A stretch of DNA of 64,000 nt from Candidatus Acidiferrum typicum (GTDB lineage Bacteria > Acidobacteriota > Terriglobia > Acidiferrales > UBA7541): positions 1 through 64,000 of the forward strand of contig JAOAPV010000005.1 of the NCBI GenBank assembly GCA_025463055.1. The letters run 5' to 3'. A program made the position numbers and the translations under genes. Below, one piece after another: positions 1 to 8,863 of this stretch. The notes under the pieces are model-generated. The model searched no databases, was not told the origin of the DNA, and saw only the letters and a list, made by a program, of their open reading frames with translations. How positions within the stretch are numbered: position 1 is the first letter of the stretch; each line of letters starts with the position of its first letter.

Positions 1-630
1 CTGATGTCGCAGGCCATGCGCCGCCTCACCGCCGTCGTCAGCAAGACCCAGTGCGTCTGTATCTTCACCAATCAGATCCGCGAAAAGATCGGCGTGATGT
101 TCGGCAACCCGGAAACTACTACTGGCGGCCGCGCCCTGAAGTTCTACGCTTCGATTCGCTTAGATATCCGGCGCATTCAAGCCATCAAGGAAGGCGACCG
201 TGTCATTGGCTCGCGCACTCGCGGCAAAGTCGTAAAGAACAAAGTCGCCGCGCCCTTCCGCGAGGCGGAATTCGACATTCTCTATGGCGAAGGCATCTCT
301 CGCGAAGGCGATCTGATCGATCTAGGCGTCGAAAAGGGCTTGCTGGAGAAGAGCGGCACGTGGATCAGCTACGCTGGCGAGCGTATGGGCCAAGGCCGCG
401 AGAACGCCCGTGTTTTCCTGAAGGAAAACAAAGACATTCGCGACAAGCTCGAAACCGCTCTGCGCAAGAAGCTAGACATCGCGCTACCCGGCAGTTCGAG
501 CGCGGGATCTAGCGCCACATCAAGCGGCGTCAATGGCCACGCCGCAACACATTCGCAAAGCGACAAGGTTCCCCAGAAGGCTGCCGCAGCCGCGGCATCA
601 GCGGCGGACGTTAAGCGCCCGTCTCGTTAA
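1..630 (+). CDS. recA: RecA recombinase, C-terminal part (truncated by window start)
   Basis: The frame is open from base 1 and lacks the N-terminal ATPase part, so this is a partial gene. The visible residues carry RecA signatures: the loop around [20 protein letters not shown] (L2/DNA-binding region), the [10 protein letters not shown] strand and the C-terminal [13 protein letters not shown] segment. RecA polymerises on single-stranded DNA, drives strand exchange and stimulates LexA self-cleavage. lexA lies about 38 kb downstream in this window. The tail from about residue 160 is an Ala/Ser-rich, probably disordered extension, longer than the acidic tail of E. coli RecA. The stop is TAA at 628-630. 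The identification is very secure. Confidence 0.97.
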   Translation: MMSQAMRRLTAVVSKTQCVCIFTNQIREKIGVMFGNPETTTGGRALKFYASIRLDIRRIQAIKEGDRVIGSRTRGKVVKNKVAAPFREAEFDILYGEGISREGDLIDLGVEKGLLEKSGTWISYAGERMGQGRENARVFLKENKDIRDKLETALRKKLDIALPGSSSAGSSATSSGVNGHAATHSQSDKVPQKAAAAAASAADVKRPSR

Positions 631-762
631 TAAAGAGCACACGCGTTCGGGAACGAGGGCCAAAACCTCAATAGCTCGCAACGCTCCCGCTACAGCATCA
701 TTGTGGATGCTGCTACAAATCTTCTCGTATGGTCACTGAAGATGCCTCGTGGGAGTATCGCC

Positions 763-960
763 TTGCGGGTTACTAAGCTCCGCTAAATCGAGGTAGAAGG
801 GGGAAGCCGATACCCCCTCGAGAAAATCGAGGCGGTAGGGCTGGGACGGTTTTCCTCTTCCACTTCGCTTACCTTGTTCTCCACAGTCTAGTCTGCGTAA
901 AACCGCTCCGTCGTCCGCTCTGCCGCCCTCAAGGAGCTTAGTGACCGGCCTTATCCGCAA
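763..960. ncRNA. Candidate structured RNA in the recA downstream gap
   Basis: The 400-base gap after recA has no convincing gene but has strong pairing potential. Bases 768-781 pair with 933-946 over 14 positions with one G-U, and 763-767 pair with 956-960. Inside lie a 5-bp GC hairpin (799-803 with 813-817) and CGGTTTT (847-853) pairing with AAAACCG (899-905). A long closing stem around internal hairpins is the layout of a roughly 200-nt RNA. 6S RNA is one possibility by size and shape, but I do not see its diagnostic sequence, and the strand is undecided. A 76-codon minus-strand frame here looks non-coding. Confidence 0.35.
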
Positions 961-1032
961 CAAATTGTTCGCTGAATGCGGCGCTAACAGCCGCTAAGAA
1001 GTTCGCAAAATCTAGCCGTGTGCTTTCAGGTT

Positions 1033-1503
1033 TTAGGTCGCCCAACCCAATCGCAAGCTTATTCTGAAATTTACCCCCCGGTTGCCCAATTCTTCTTTGG
1101 CCTTGGACTTTCCGGCGTCCCCTCCGAAAAATGTTCCCCCGCCCAGCAGCGCTTCCAGCGCATCCAGCAAATCCCGCGCCGCATGTGATTTCAGCACAAA
1201 CCCGCGCGCTCCCGCTTCTTGCACTGTGGTGGCCAAGTTCTTCGATTCGTGCATGGTGAACACCAGCACCGCCGCCCGCAAGTTCAGTTTCGTAATCTCC
1301 CGAGTGGCCTCGATCCCGCTCATCTCCGGCATCGTAATGTCCATAATGATTACGTCTGGATCGAGAGCCGTCGCCTTCTCGATTGCGTCCTTCCCGTTTA
1401 CCGCTTCACCGCAAATTTCCCACTGTGGCCGCGCGCGCAAAATCGTTCGGATACCCTGGCGCACGACTTCATGGTCATCGACTATCAAAATCTTAGAACC
1501 CAT
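1033..1503 (-). CDS. Stand-alone response regulator receiver protein (no output domain)
   Basis: This 156-residue protein is a single receiver (REC) domain of the NarL/FixJ type. Seen: the acidic pair DD at residues 9-10, the phosphoacceptor D55 in IIMDITMP, the conserved T/S region FTMHES and the lysine in FVLKSH. The C-terminus ends about 30 residues after the domain, so the LuxR-type helix-turn-helix that usually follows is absent. Such CheY-like proteins act by protein contact or as phosphorelay intermediates. It resembles the receiver fused to the hybrid kinase at 28530-30209, including the GEAV and TFF motifs. No kinase is adjacent, so its partner is unknown. Confidence 0.85.
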   Translation of the reverse strand: MGSKILIVDDHEVVRQGIRTILRARPQWEICGEAVNGKDAIEKATALDPDVIIMDITMPEMSGIEATREITKLNLRAAVLVFTMHESKNLATTVQEAGARGFVLKSHAARDLLDALEALLGGGTFFGGDAGKSKAKEELGNRGVNFRISLRLGWAT

Positions 1504-1681
1504 TGATCAGCTCTCCTGAATCCGCCAGGGCGCAAACTCTCCCCGCTCCGCGCTGTTCCTGTTGCGCGGGAATCGCGGTCAGAGCCCTATGAGCCCGGGA
1601 AGATTCTTTGGCGCTCGGGGAAAACGCCAATTGCACCGCCCACATTTGAAACTTAACCGCCCGATTCACGCAAGGGAAATC

Positions 1682-1703
1682 GCATACAGTGTTCGCTGTA
1701 TGC
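1682..1703. promoter_or_regulatory. Perfect 8-bp palindrome upstream of the receiver gene
   Basis: GCATACAG at 1682-1689 is followed after six bases by its exact reverse complement CTGTATGC at 1696-1703. It lies about 180 bases upstream of the minus-strand receiver gene, in a 330-base gap (1504-1833) where I see no gene. It could be a regulator-binding palindrome or a small hairpin. No poly-T follows on either strand, so a terminator is unlikely. Confidence 0.35.
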
Positions 1704-1833
1704 ACTGAGGATAATGGATGTACTTCCCTTGCTTCTAACTCTGTATTACATGTGTACGATGAGACGACCCGGCCTTATCGTTGCTTTGTGCCTGCGTTCT
1801 CGGCATCGGCCGCCGGTCGCGTGAGGGCCGCTT

Positions 1834-2439
1834 CTACGACGTAACCGCCCAACCGACTATCGTCATCGTCAGCACGACTAACAGGAAGCCCATGCTGATG
1901 ACGCTCAGTACTTTCCCATGCCCCAGCAGGTAATCGCGGGACTCCGCATCCGCACACAGCAGCACAAGCACAACCAGCACAACCGCCCAGGCCAGCAGCA
2001 CTGGCAAGCCGGGGTATCTTCCAATCATTGATAAGAACTGCCCCGGAGGCGCCCCCGCCGGAATCCACCACGGCAAGATCGGCGCCACTCCCGCCGCCAA
2101 TGACAGAGTCAGCAGCTTCCGCGTGAACCATCCGCGAACCTTCGGCCGCGCTTCCTTCCACACCAAATAATCCCAGGCCAGCAGGCCGGCGGCGATCGGC
2201 ACCCAACCATAAAGTGCCGCCTTGTGGTCAAACCAGATCCAGCCCTGAAAAAATTGCGAATGCGCCCTGCCCATGAGCCGCGGCAACAAAAGGAATGCCA
2301 CCATGGCGTTACAGGATACTGCCAGCAGCAACGTCATCAAGCTCATCAACTGAAACCAGTGCCGCGTCGCCGCCGTATTGCAGCGGGTGCACACCGATTG
2401 CTTCGGCAGGAAGTTCAGGCCACATCGATCGCAGAACAA
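1834..2439 (-). CDS. Zinc-ribbon integral membrane protein, unknown function
   Basis: The 201-residue product begins with a compact zinc ribbon, CDRC at residues 3-6 and CTRC at 17-20, followed by about five hydrophobic segments (roughly 30-55, 70-90, 105-125, 140-160 and 175-198). The start is a TTG codon preceded by GGGAGAGG. No upstream ATG would keep the ribbon at the N-terminus, as is usual for such proteins. A cytoplasmic zinc ribbon on a multi-span membrane protein is a common layout for uncharacterised envelope proteins; no specific function can be given. Its neighbours offer no operon context. Confidence 0.7.
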   Translation of the reverse strand: MFCDRCGLNFLPKQSVCTRCNTAATRHWFQLMSLMTLLLAVSCNAMVAFLLLPRLMGRAHSQFFQGWIWFDHKAALYGWVPIAAGLLAWDYLVWKEARPKVRGWFTRKLLTLSLAAGVAPILPWWIPAGAPPGQFLSMIGRYPGLPVLLAWAVVLVVLVLLCADAESRDYLLGHGKVLSVISMGFLLVVLTMTIVGWAVTS

Positions 2440-2471
2440 TTTGCCTCTCCCACGGTGCTGGAAATGGGGTT

Positions 2472-2679
2472 CTGTCCCGTCCCATTCAGGCTACCCGCGG
2501 TGAGCCCCAAAAACTACTGGTCCAAAGTGCAGCGTAACCTCAGGACAGTAACGCAATAGCCACTTTTTCGCCTCCCAAAGGAATACATACTTTCTAGATC
2601 AACACGCTAAGTACATCTTTTTCTGCAGTTTGCGCCAGCCGACCCTCAGGGCACCACTTGCCCGCTGTCCCGTCCCATT
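2472..2679. repeat. Two 15-bp direct repeats (CTGTCCCGTCCCATT)
   Basis: The 15-base sequence occurs exactly at 2472-2486 and 2665-2679, both in the 306-base gap between the zinc-ribbon gene and the gene at 2746. The core CTGTCCC recurs as part of an inverted repeat at 7150-7218. These may be remnants of a REP-like or miniature element. No transposase gene is near. Confidence 0.4.
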
Positions 2680-2745
2680 TACTTTCGCTCTGGCCTCCGC
2701 TAACGTTCCTGATGCCTTCAGCCCTCAAGTCCCGAGGGGCCCATC

Positions 2746-3531
2746 ATGCCGTCCAAGCCGCACTCAAAAACGCCAAAGGTTGGTACGTCTGAGCTTTACC
2801 GCCCGATCCGTATCGTTCCCCTCCACCCAGGCAAAGCCAAAGCGGCAGCCCCCCAGGTCCCGCCGAAACTGACCTACCGCAATGGTCCCCTGCTCACCTC
2901 TGTGCAGGTCTTCACCATCTTCTGGGGCGCGACATGGAATGACGCTCCGCAAAACGCTCTTCTACCGAAGATAAATGAATTCTTCGACTTCATTCTCTCC
3001 AGCCAACTCCTCGACCAGCTCGCCGAATACAGCGTCCCCAACCAAGCGATCTCCCACGGCGTGCTTATTGGCACCATCACGCTTACTACGCCACCACCGG
3101 GGAAAACGGTCGATGACTCCGCAATCCAAAATCTGATACAGCAGGAAATTTCCGCCGGCACGTTGCCCGCCTCCACGCCCAACACTCTCTATTTCCTTTT
3201 CCTCCCTCCCGGAGTCACCGTCACCCAGGGCGGGAGCGCTTCCTGCCAAGTCTTCTGCGGCTATCACGACGCGATCAACAACAGCATCTTCTACGCTGTC
3301 ATGCCCTACCCAAGCTGCGCCGGTTGTCTTGGGGGCGTCGCCGACTTCGACGCTCTAACCTCCACCAGTTCTCACGAACTCTGCGAAGCCATCACCGACC
3401 CCATTCCCGGCCAAGGCTGGTACGACGACAACAACGGCGAAATCGGCGACATCTGCGCTTGGCAGACACGCACTCTCGGTGGCTACACCATCCAGCTTGA
3501 GTGGTCTAACAAGGTCAATCAGTGCGTCTGA
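2746..3531 (+). CDS. Predicted secreted metalloprotease-like protein (EXORDIUM/phi-1-like)
   Basis: The product has 261 residues. Its C-terminal half contains a TSSHELCEAITDP segment, an HExxE-type zinc-site motif, followed by GWYDDNNGEIGDICAW. This arrangement (HExxEaxTdP, then W and a GEIgD.C motif) is seen in EXORDIUM/phi-1-like and related bacterial proteins. Four cysteines lie between about residues 165 and 190 (CQVFCGYHD, CAGC), which suggests disulfides and an extracytoplasmic location. No clear signal peptide is present: the N-terminus is basic and Pro-rich. Function is by motif only; catalytic activity is unproven. Start ATG is preceded by a weak GAGG. Confidence 0.7.
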   Translation: MPSKPHSKTPKVGTSELYRPIRIVPLHPGKAKAAAPQVPPKLTYRNGPLLTSVQVFTIFWGATWNDAPQNALLPKINEFFDFILSSQLLDQLAEYSVPNQAISHGVLIGTITLTTPPPGKTVDDSAIQNLIQQEISAGTLPASTPNTLYFLFLPPGVTVTQGGSASCQVFCGYHDAINNSIFYAVMPYPSCAGCLGGVADFDALTSTSSHELCEAITDPIPGQGWYDDNNGEIGDICAWQTRTLGGYTIQLEWSNKVNQCV

Positions 3532-3701
3532 ACTGCAGAGTTTGTTTTCGGCGGCACGAAATGCAGCCCGTGAGTTTCTCTAAGATCACGCGGCTAGCGC
3601 GAAACTCAGTTGCGCCGGACGAACCTGAATGAAAGTTAATGTGACTTTAATTCTTCAACGGCGTAGTTTGCTCGATGCGAGCCCCTATGGAGGAATTCAG
3701 G

Positions 3702-4832
3702 ATGAAGGCATGCTTCTTCGTAAGTCTCTGGACTTTGTGCACGGTATTCGCCCCGCAGTCGCAGGCCCAGAGCACTGCGCCAACCGATACAAAGGCGCCC
3801 TTGCGGCTGGTGCAAGTGATTCCGCTGCCCAGCGTCGAGGGTTACTTTGATCACATGGCCGTGGATATGAAAGGCCAACGGCTGTTCGTTCCGGGGGAGC
3901 ACCAGAGAACTATCGAAGTCATAGACCTGCGCTCGGGTAAAGATATCCACACGATTTCTGGCTTCGGCGGCGATCCGCGGAAAACCATCTATTTGCCCCA
4001 GACCAATGAAATCTGGGTGGACGACGGGGACGCCACGGTCAAGGCGTTTAGCGGTGAAACCTACCAGTTGGTGCGTAATATCCCGCTGTCTGGCCACGAT
4101 TTGGACAAGGACTCGCGCAGGGTGCCGGACAACGGCGTTTACGATCCCACGACGGGACTTTTTTATCTGGGTGACCGCGCGGATGGCCTCAAGAAGGAAG
4201 GCATCAAAGGGTCCATCGAAATCGTAGATACGAAGAACGGCAAATACGTAGGCAGCATCGAGGTGGACGGCCTCAATCCCGCTGGCTTAGCGCTCGATCC
4301 AAAATCGTCGAAGTTATACGTAGTCACCGGCGACACCAGCAACGTCATTGTCATTGACCGCGATCAACGGAAGGTCATCGCAACGTGGCCCATCACAGGC
4401 GGTCCTGAGCCGCATGCCGTGGCCTTCGATGGCGCCCATCACCGCTTGTTGATTGGCAGCCGGGTGAAGCGCAGTCACATCTACAAACCTGGGAAGCTCG
4501 TGGTAATGGATTCAGACACTGGCAAGGTGATTGACGCCATCGACACCGAGGGCGGCGTGGATGAAGTGGAGTATGAACCGACAAGCGGCCGCGTGTATTA
4601 TACTGGCACCACCGGTTTCGTGGAAGTTTTCAAGCAGCTTGACGCGGACCACTACGAACGCCTGGGAAGAGTTCCTACTGGGCCGATTGCCAAAACCTCG
4701 TTGCTGGTGCCCGAAATGAATCGCTTCTATGCGGCGATTCCAAAGCACGTCATTCTCGTGCCGCCGATTCCTCAGTCGAAAGAAGCGACCATTGAAGATG
4801 CAAAGATCTTGGTATACGAAATAGTGCAGTAA
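3702..4832 (+). CDS. Secreted YVTN/NHL-type beta-propeller protein
   Basis: The product has 376 residues. An N-terminal signal peptide (MKACFFVSLWTLCTVFA, cleavage near AQSQAQ) is followed by repeated blades with patterns such as LFVPGEHQRTIEVIDLRSG, KLYVVTGDTSNVIVIDRD and GRVYYTGTTGFVEVF. These are typical of YncE/YVTN-like propellers. The start at 3702 is chosen because GGAGG lies 8 bases upstream and the signal peptide begins there; an in-frame ATG at 3675 would add nine non-hydrophobic residues. Such proteins are periplasmic or surface scaffolds of unknown ligand. It is probably monocistronic. Confidence 0.88.
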   Translation: MKACFFVSLWTLCTVFAPQSQAQSTAPTDTKAPLRLVQVIPLPSVEGYFDHMAVDMKGQRLFVPGEHQRTIEVIDLRSGKDIHTISGFGGDPRKTIYLPQTNEIWVDDGDATVKAFSGETYQLVRNIPLSGHDLDKDSRRVPDNGVYDPTTGLFYLGDRADGLKKEGIKGSIEIVDTKNGKYVGSIEVDGLNPAGLALDPKSSKLYVVTGDTSNVIVIDRDQRKVIATWPITGGPEPHAVAFDGAHHRLLIGSRVKRSHIYKPGKLVVMDSDTGKVIDAIDTEGGVDEVEYEPTSGRVYYTGTTGFVEVFKQLDADHYERLGRVPTGPIAKTSLLVPEMNRFYAAIPKHVILVPPIPQSKEATIEDAKILVYEIVQ

Positions 4833-4854
4833 TTTCTGACCGGGAACTCCGAAC

Positions 4855-4869
4855 CCCGGCAAAGCCGGG
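4855..4869 (+). terminator. GC hairpin after the beta-propeller gene
   Basis: CCCGGC (4855-4860) pairs with GCCGGG (4864-4869) around an AAA loop, 22 bases after the stop codon at 4832. No T-run follows, so this may be a weak or Rho-assisted 3' end rather than a classical intrinsic terminator. Confidence 0.4.
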
Positions 4870-5054
4870 AATATGCGAACAACCTGCGCCACTAGCACAA
4901 GTCGTGCTTGCGCTTGATATAGAAGGCTTTTCTACCAGACGTTCATGTTGGCAACTCACGGGCTAACTTGCTAGACCTTGGTAGCAGCGGTTGACTTTGC
5001 CGCTCCTACCGTCACAAATGGAGGGCTGGACATTCCTGTGAGTCAGCCCACCAA

Positions 5055-6968
5055 ATGAGCTTCCTCGACCTCCTCATCGGCAAGCCCCTCGCGAATACCG
5101 AAGAACGCGCCGAGCAAATCGGCCCCATACAGGGCATCCCCATCTTCGGCCTGGACGCGCTGAGTTCCGCCGCATACGGACCCGAGGCGGCGCTCACTCT
5201 GCTTATTCCTCTCGGCCTTCTCGGCTTGCACTACATCATTCCGATCAGCGCCGCGATCATCGCGCTGCTTTTGATCGTTTATTTTTCCTATCGCCAGACC
5301 ATTGCTGCGTATCCGGGCGGCGGCGGTTCGTACACGGTGGCTCGCTACAATCTGGGCGCGCGTCCAAGTCTTCTGGCAGCCGCGGCTTTAATAACGGATT
5401 ACATTCTTACCGCCGCCGTGGGCATCTCGGCGGGCGTCGGCGCACTGATCTCCGCCGTTCCCTCTTTGCAGCCGCATACGTTGTCGCTCTGCCTTGGCAT
5501 CCTCGTCGTCGTCACCATTGTGAATCTGCGTGGCGTGCGCGAAGCGGGCCTCGTCTTCATGCTACCGACCTATCTTTTCGTCGGCACGCTGCTCATCATC
5601 ATCGCCGGTGGGTTGATTCGCACTTTAATAAGCGGCGGACACCCCGCGCCCGTAACACCCCTGCCGCCTCCGCCGCCAGTGACCGAAGCCGTCACGTACT
5701 GGCTGCTCCTGAAAGTCTTTTCCAGCGGCTGCACCGCACTCACCGGTGTGGAAGCGGTTAGCAATGGAGTGAAAGCCTTTCGCGAGCCCGCCGTCAAGAA
5801 CGCGCAACGCACGCTCACCATCATCATCTTTTTGCTTGCCATGCTTCTTGCCGGGATTTCGTATCTCGTCAAGGCCTTCGGCATCGTCGCCACGGAACCC
5901 GGTAAACCCGGCTACCAAAGCATCCTATCGATGTTGACTTCCGCTGTCTTCGGAAAAGGTTTCTTTTACTACGTAACAATCGCTTCGATCCTGCTCGTGC
6001 TTTCGCTTTCGGCCAACACCGCCTTCGCGGACTTTCCACGCCTTTGTCGCGCCATCGCTCAGAACAACTATCTCCCTCACGCCTTCCGCTTTCGAGGACG
6101 ACGCCTCGTATATTCTTACGGGATCCTGACCCTCGCGATCCTGACCGCTCTGTTGTTGATTGCGTTTCGCGGCATCACGGACAGACTCATTCCGCTCTAC
6201 GCCGTCGGTGCCTTCCTCGCATTCACGCTCTCGCAGGCCGGCATGGTCGTTCACTGGTACAAGAAACGCGGCCCGCATTGGCGGAAAAGTGCTTTTGTGA
6301 ACGGCCTCGGCGCCTTTGTCACCGGCATCACCGTTTGCGTCGTGCTGGTTGCCAAATTCGTGGAAGGCGCCTGGATCACATTACTTTTCATCCCCATGCT
6401 GGTCATGTTTTTTGGCTTCGTTCGCCGCCACTATCACTACGTCCGAGTGCAGACTTTATGCAAAGAGCGCGTGCAGCCGGCAAATCCAGGGGCGCCTCCT
6501 CTCGCCGTGGTCCCCATCGACCGCTGGAGCCGCATCGCTAAACAGGCAATCGAATTTGCCACTCGACTCACACCGGAAATCATTGCGGTTCACGTCGATA
6601 CAGGCGAGCATTCCGAGCTCTTGCGGGCAACGTGGGAACGCTGGGTCGAAGCAGGCTTTACCGAATCGGGGCGGCCGACACCTGAACTATTGATGCTGCC
6701 TTCGCCGTACCGATTTATCATACTGCCCATTCTTCAGTACGTTTTGGACTTGTCCGAAAAGCACCCTCAGCGGCGCATCGTGGTCGTCATCCCCGAACTC
6801 GTAGAAGGCCGCTGGTATGAATATTTTCTGCACAACCAGCGCGGCCGCCTCTTGGAATGGTCCCTGCAGGTCCGTGGCAACGAGCGCATCTTCACAGTCA
6901 GCGCACCCTACTACCTCGGCGAACACCCCGGCTCTGGCCACGAACCAAAGCTGTCGAAGCGCGTTTAA
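5055..6968 (+). CDS. KimA-like APC/KUP-superfamily permease (potassium or amino acid uptake)
   Basis: The product has 637 residues with about 12 hydrophobic spans in the first 455 and a soluble C-terminal domain (about 460-637) resembling universal-stress-type sensor modules. Motifs match Bacillus subtilis KimA (YdaO): LIGKPL near residue 7, GLDALSSAAYGPEAAL, SYRQTIAAYPGGGGSY, DYILTAAVGISAG and SSGCTALTGVEAVSNG. KimA is a high-affinity proton-coupled K+ importer inhibited by c-di-AMP; related permeases carry amino acids, so the substrate is inferred. The 222-base leader shows no ydaO-type c-di-AMP riboswitch that I can recognise. The ribosome site is poor: GGAGGG is about 30 bases upstream. 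Confidence 0.88.
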   Translation: MSFLDLLIGKPLANTEERAEQIGPIQGIPIFGLDALSSAAYGPEAALTLLIPLGLLGLHYIIPISAAIIALLLIVYFSYRQTIAAYPGGGGSYTVARYNLGARPSLLAAAALITDYILTAAVGISAGVGALISAVPSLQPHTLSLCLGILVVVTIVNLRGVREAGLVFMLPTYLFVGTLLIIIAGGLIRTLISGGHPAPVTPLPPPPPVTEAVTYWLLLKVFSSGCTALTGVEAVSNGVKAFREPAVKNAQRTLTIIIFLLAMLLAGISYLVKAFGIVATEPGKPGYQSILSMLTSAVFGKGFFYYVTIASILLVLSLSANTAFADFPRLCRAIAQNNYLPHAFRFRGRRLVYSYGILTLAILTALLLIAFRGITDRLIPLYAVGAFLAFTLSQAGMVVHWYKKRGPHWRKSAFVNGLGAFVTGITVCVVLVAKFVEGAWITLLFIPMLVMFFGFVRRHYHYVRVQTLCKERVQPANPGAPPLAVVPIDRWSRIAKQAIEFATRLTPEIIAVHVDTGEHSELLRATWERWVEAGFTESGRPTPELLMLPSPYRFIILPILQYVLDLSEKHPQRRIVVVIPELVEGRWYEYFLHNQRGRLLEWSLQVRGNERIFTVSAPYYLGEHPGSGHEPKLSKRV

Positions 6969-7149
6969 GCGCCAAACACAATTCTGCTTGGAAAGTACCG
7001 CCAACCTTAAGGCGAAAGAATTCACTTGCCAGTTGCGGCCTATCGGACCGTCGAGGGTGTTCGGAGGTCGGCCTCCGTTTCCGCAGCAGCGGAAGTACGG
7101 CGGCAGTACTGACAGGAAACCCGCTTTGGCCGGGCAACGATTCTATAAA

Positions 7150-7218
7150 GGGGACAGATAACAGCTCGTAAATATTGTTAGCATCCGCTGCGGTTTAGGC
7201 TCCGCTTTAACTGTCCCC
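7150..7218. repeat. 8-bp inverted repeat GGGGACAG / CTGTCCCC
   Basis: GGGGACAG at 7150-7157 and CTGTCCCC at 7211-7218 are exact reverse complements 53 bases apart. They lie in the 290-base gap between the permease and the ice-binding-like gene. The arms share CTGTCCC with the direct repeats at 2472 and 2665. This could be a miniature inverted-repeat or REP-type element; nothing coding is inside. Confidence 0.35.
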
Positions 7219-7262
7219 TCCCGCACTGTCAGCGACGAATGACGGAGAAAACGAGCTGTGAA

Positions 7263-8399
7263 ATGAAAAAACTTATCTTGGTTATTTGCATGGTGTGCAT
7301 GGGCAGTCTCTTCAGCATGAGCAGCATGGCTTGGTTTGGCTCGCCGCCGCCGCTGGGTTCCGCGCAATGCTTTACAGTTCTGGGGGCGTCAACGGTGACG
7401 AATACGGGCCCGACGGTCGTCACCGGATCTGTGGGTGTGAGCCCCGGAACCGCGATTACCGGCTTTCCTCCGGGAAAAGTGGTCGGAGGAACGACCCACG
7501 CGAGTGATGCGACCGCCAACGCGGCGCAGGCCGATGCGCATGCGGCATACGCTAATTTAGCAGCGCAACCTTGCGCGACTAACTTGACCGGGAAAGTTCT
7601 GGGCACAACGGCCGGCGCGGTTACACTCTCGCCTGGCGTCTATTGTTTTAACTCTTCGGCGCAATTGACCGGAACACTTACGCTCAACGGCAGCGGTGTT
7701 TACATTTTCAAGACAGGCAGCACGCTTATCACGGCGAGCAATTCCTCTGTCGTCCTGACTAACGGAGCGACGGCAGCAAATGTGTTCTGGCAAATTGGCA
7801 GCTCTGCAACGCTGGGCACAAACACCGTTTTTGTAGGAAGCATTCTCGCCCTCATCAGCGACACGGTCACCACTGGCGCCAGTGTTAACGGTCGAGTGTT
7901 TGCGCTGACGGGCGCTGTGACGATGGACAGTAACGCTATCACGAATGCCGCGCCTTGCGCCGGTAGTGGTGGTGGCGGCAGTGGTGGCGGTGGTGGTGGT
8001 CAACAGTGTAAGGACTTTACGACCGGGCGTGGATCCTTCATTGGGCCATCCGGCAGCAAGGCGAAGTTCGAGCTTGAAGCTGGGTTCAAGAGCGGCGAAG
8101 ACAAAAACGGCTCGCCGCACGGCGACGTGACTTACAGTGACGACGGCTTTGAATGCCTACTTAGGATGAAGAGCACAAGCGTCACGGCTTATCTTGAGAA
8201 GGGACCGAATTCGCGGCGCATCCAAGGCACTGCCGAAATTAACGGGCACGAAGGCACATACCAACTGGATGTGAGCGACGATGAATCAGGGTCAGACAGC
8301 TTTGCTATACGCTTGTCAAACGGCTACAGCGCCTCGGGTCACCTGAAAAGCGGGCAGATCGAGATCGATAAGCGCTGCCAAAATAGCAATGACCATTAG
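7263..8399 (+). CDS. Ice-binding-like (DUF3494) secreted protein with C-terminal extra domain
   Basis: The product has 378 residues. A signal peptide (MKKLILVICMVCMGSLFSMSSMA) is followed by a DUF3494/ice-binding-like beta-helix, about residues 25-235: GASTVTNTGPTVVTGSVGVS, AHAAYANLAAQP, PGVYCFNSSAQLTGTLTLNG and VFVGSILA. A Gly-rich linker (about 235-250, mostly GGSGGGG) then leads to an all-beta domain resembling post-COAP-1 modules (TGRGSFIGPSGSKAKFELE to the end). Known members bind ice or act as adhesins; here a surface or secreted role is inferred and ice binding is not shown. An upstream in-frame ATG at 7239 is possible, but the signal peptide starts at 7263. Confidence 0.87.
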   Translation: MKKLILVICMVCMGSLFSMSSMAWFGSPPPLGSAQCFTVLGASTVTNTGPTVVTGSVGVSPGTAITGFPPGKVVGGTTHASDATANAAQADAHAAYANLAAQPCATNLTGKVLGTTAGAVTLSPGVYCFNSSAQLTGTLTLNGSGVYIFKTGSTLITASNSSVVLTNGATAANVFWQIGSSATLGTNTVFVGSILALISDTVTTGASVNGRVFALTGAVTMDSNAITNAAPCAGSGGGGSGGGGGGQQCKDFTTGRGSFIGPSGSKAKFELEAGFKSGEDKNGSPHGDVTYSDDGFECLLRMKSTSVTAYLEKGPNSRRIQGTAEINGHEGTYQLDVSDDESGSDSFAIRLSNGYSASGHLKSGQIEIDKRCQNSNDH

Positions 8400-8572
8400 C
8401 CGGGTCGAATAAGTCATCTGCGAGGCACGAAAAAGGGAGGGCGCATCGAGCGTTAGGCTTTTGCGCTCTCTCTAACTGACCCGCCCGAAGGTTTTATTCT
8501 TCGAGTTCAATCTGGTCTGAAAATAGTTCTTCTCGTTGTGAAAATCTGTGCGCGAGTGCGCAAGAATTGAAG

Positions 8573-8863
8573 CTACTCGCTGTTCGCCCTGTCGTGAATC
8601 GCTTCGTTACGCAACCGATCACATTCCCGGTTGGCACACTTCGCAAACCATGCGTCCGGATTTTCTTGATGCTCGTAGGAACGAGCTTGGATTGCCATTC
8701 GCTGCATAAGCTGGCCCTCTGCCTTGTCTGCGACAGGCCCTGCTCCAAAGTAACGCGTGACAGCAGCACGGATGAAGTCAGCGTTGTTGCTGTGAAGCGA
8801 CGTGATCGCCACAGTATCGCCTGTGTTGATGGAGAGTCGCAAAATGGCTTCTCGATTTGTCAT
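8573..8863 (-). CDS. Minimal sigma-70 region-2-like protein (96 aa)
   Basis: The start ATG overlaps the stop of the upstream gene (ATGA), which points to translational coupling. The product matches the pattern of sigma-70 region 2 only: an F(I/L)xAxxxRYFG helix, then DKAEGQLMQRMAIQAR, in the position of the ECF DLVQEVFLRLAR stretch. This is followed by ENPDAWFAKCANRECDRLRNEAI, the WLxxIAxNxxRDxLR equivalent. No region 4 DNA-binding helix-turn-helix follows. It may be a sigma-derived adaptor or anti-sigma-binding decoy rather than an active sigma factor. Longer in-frame extensions to 8986 exist but overlap the upstream gene heavily. Family assignment is by pattern. Confidence 0.55.
   Translation of the reverse strand: MTNREAILRLSINTGDTVAITSLHSNNADFIRAAVTRYFGAGPVADKAEGQLMQRMAIQARSYEHQENPDAWFAKCANRECDRLRNEAIHDRANSE

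Noticed and set aside
733-963. 76-codon minus-strand frame downstream of recA
   Set aside because: It coincides with the paired RNA region, lacks a ribosome site and shows no protein features.
4833-5054. ydaO-type c-di-AMP riboswitch before the KimA-like gene
   Set aside because: I could not find the conserved core or the expected pairings; only a small GC hairpin is present.
7557-8120. 187-codon minus-strand frame antisense to the ice-binding-like gene
   Set aside because: Thr-rich translation of the Gly-linker antisense; no independent support.
8494-8769. 91-codon minus-strand frame inside the sigma-like gene
   Set aside because: It overlaps the sigma-region-2-like gene in another frame and has no motif.
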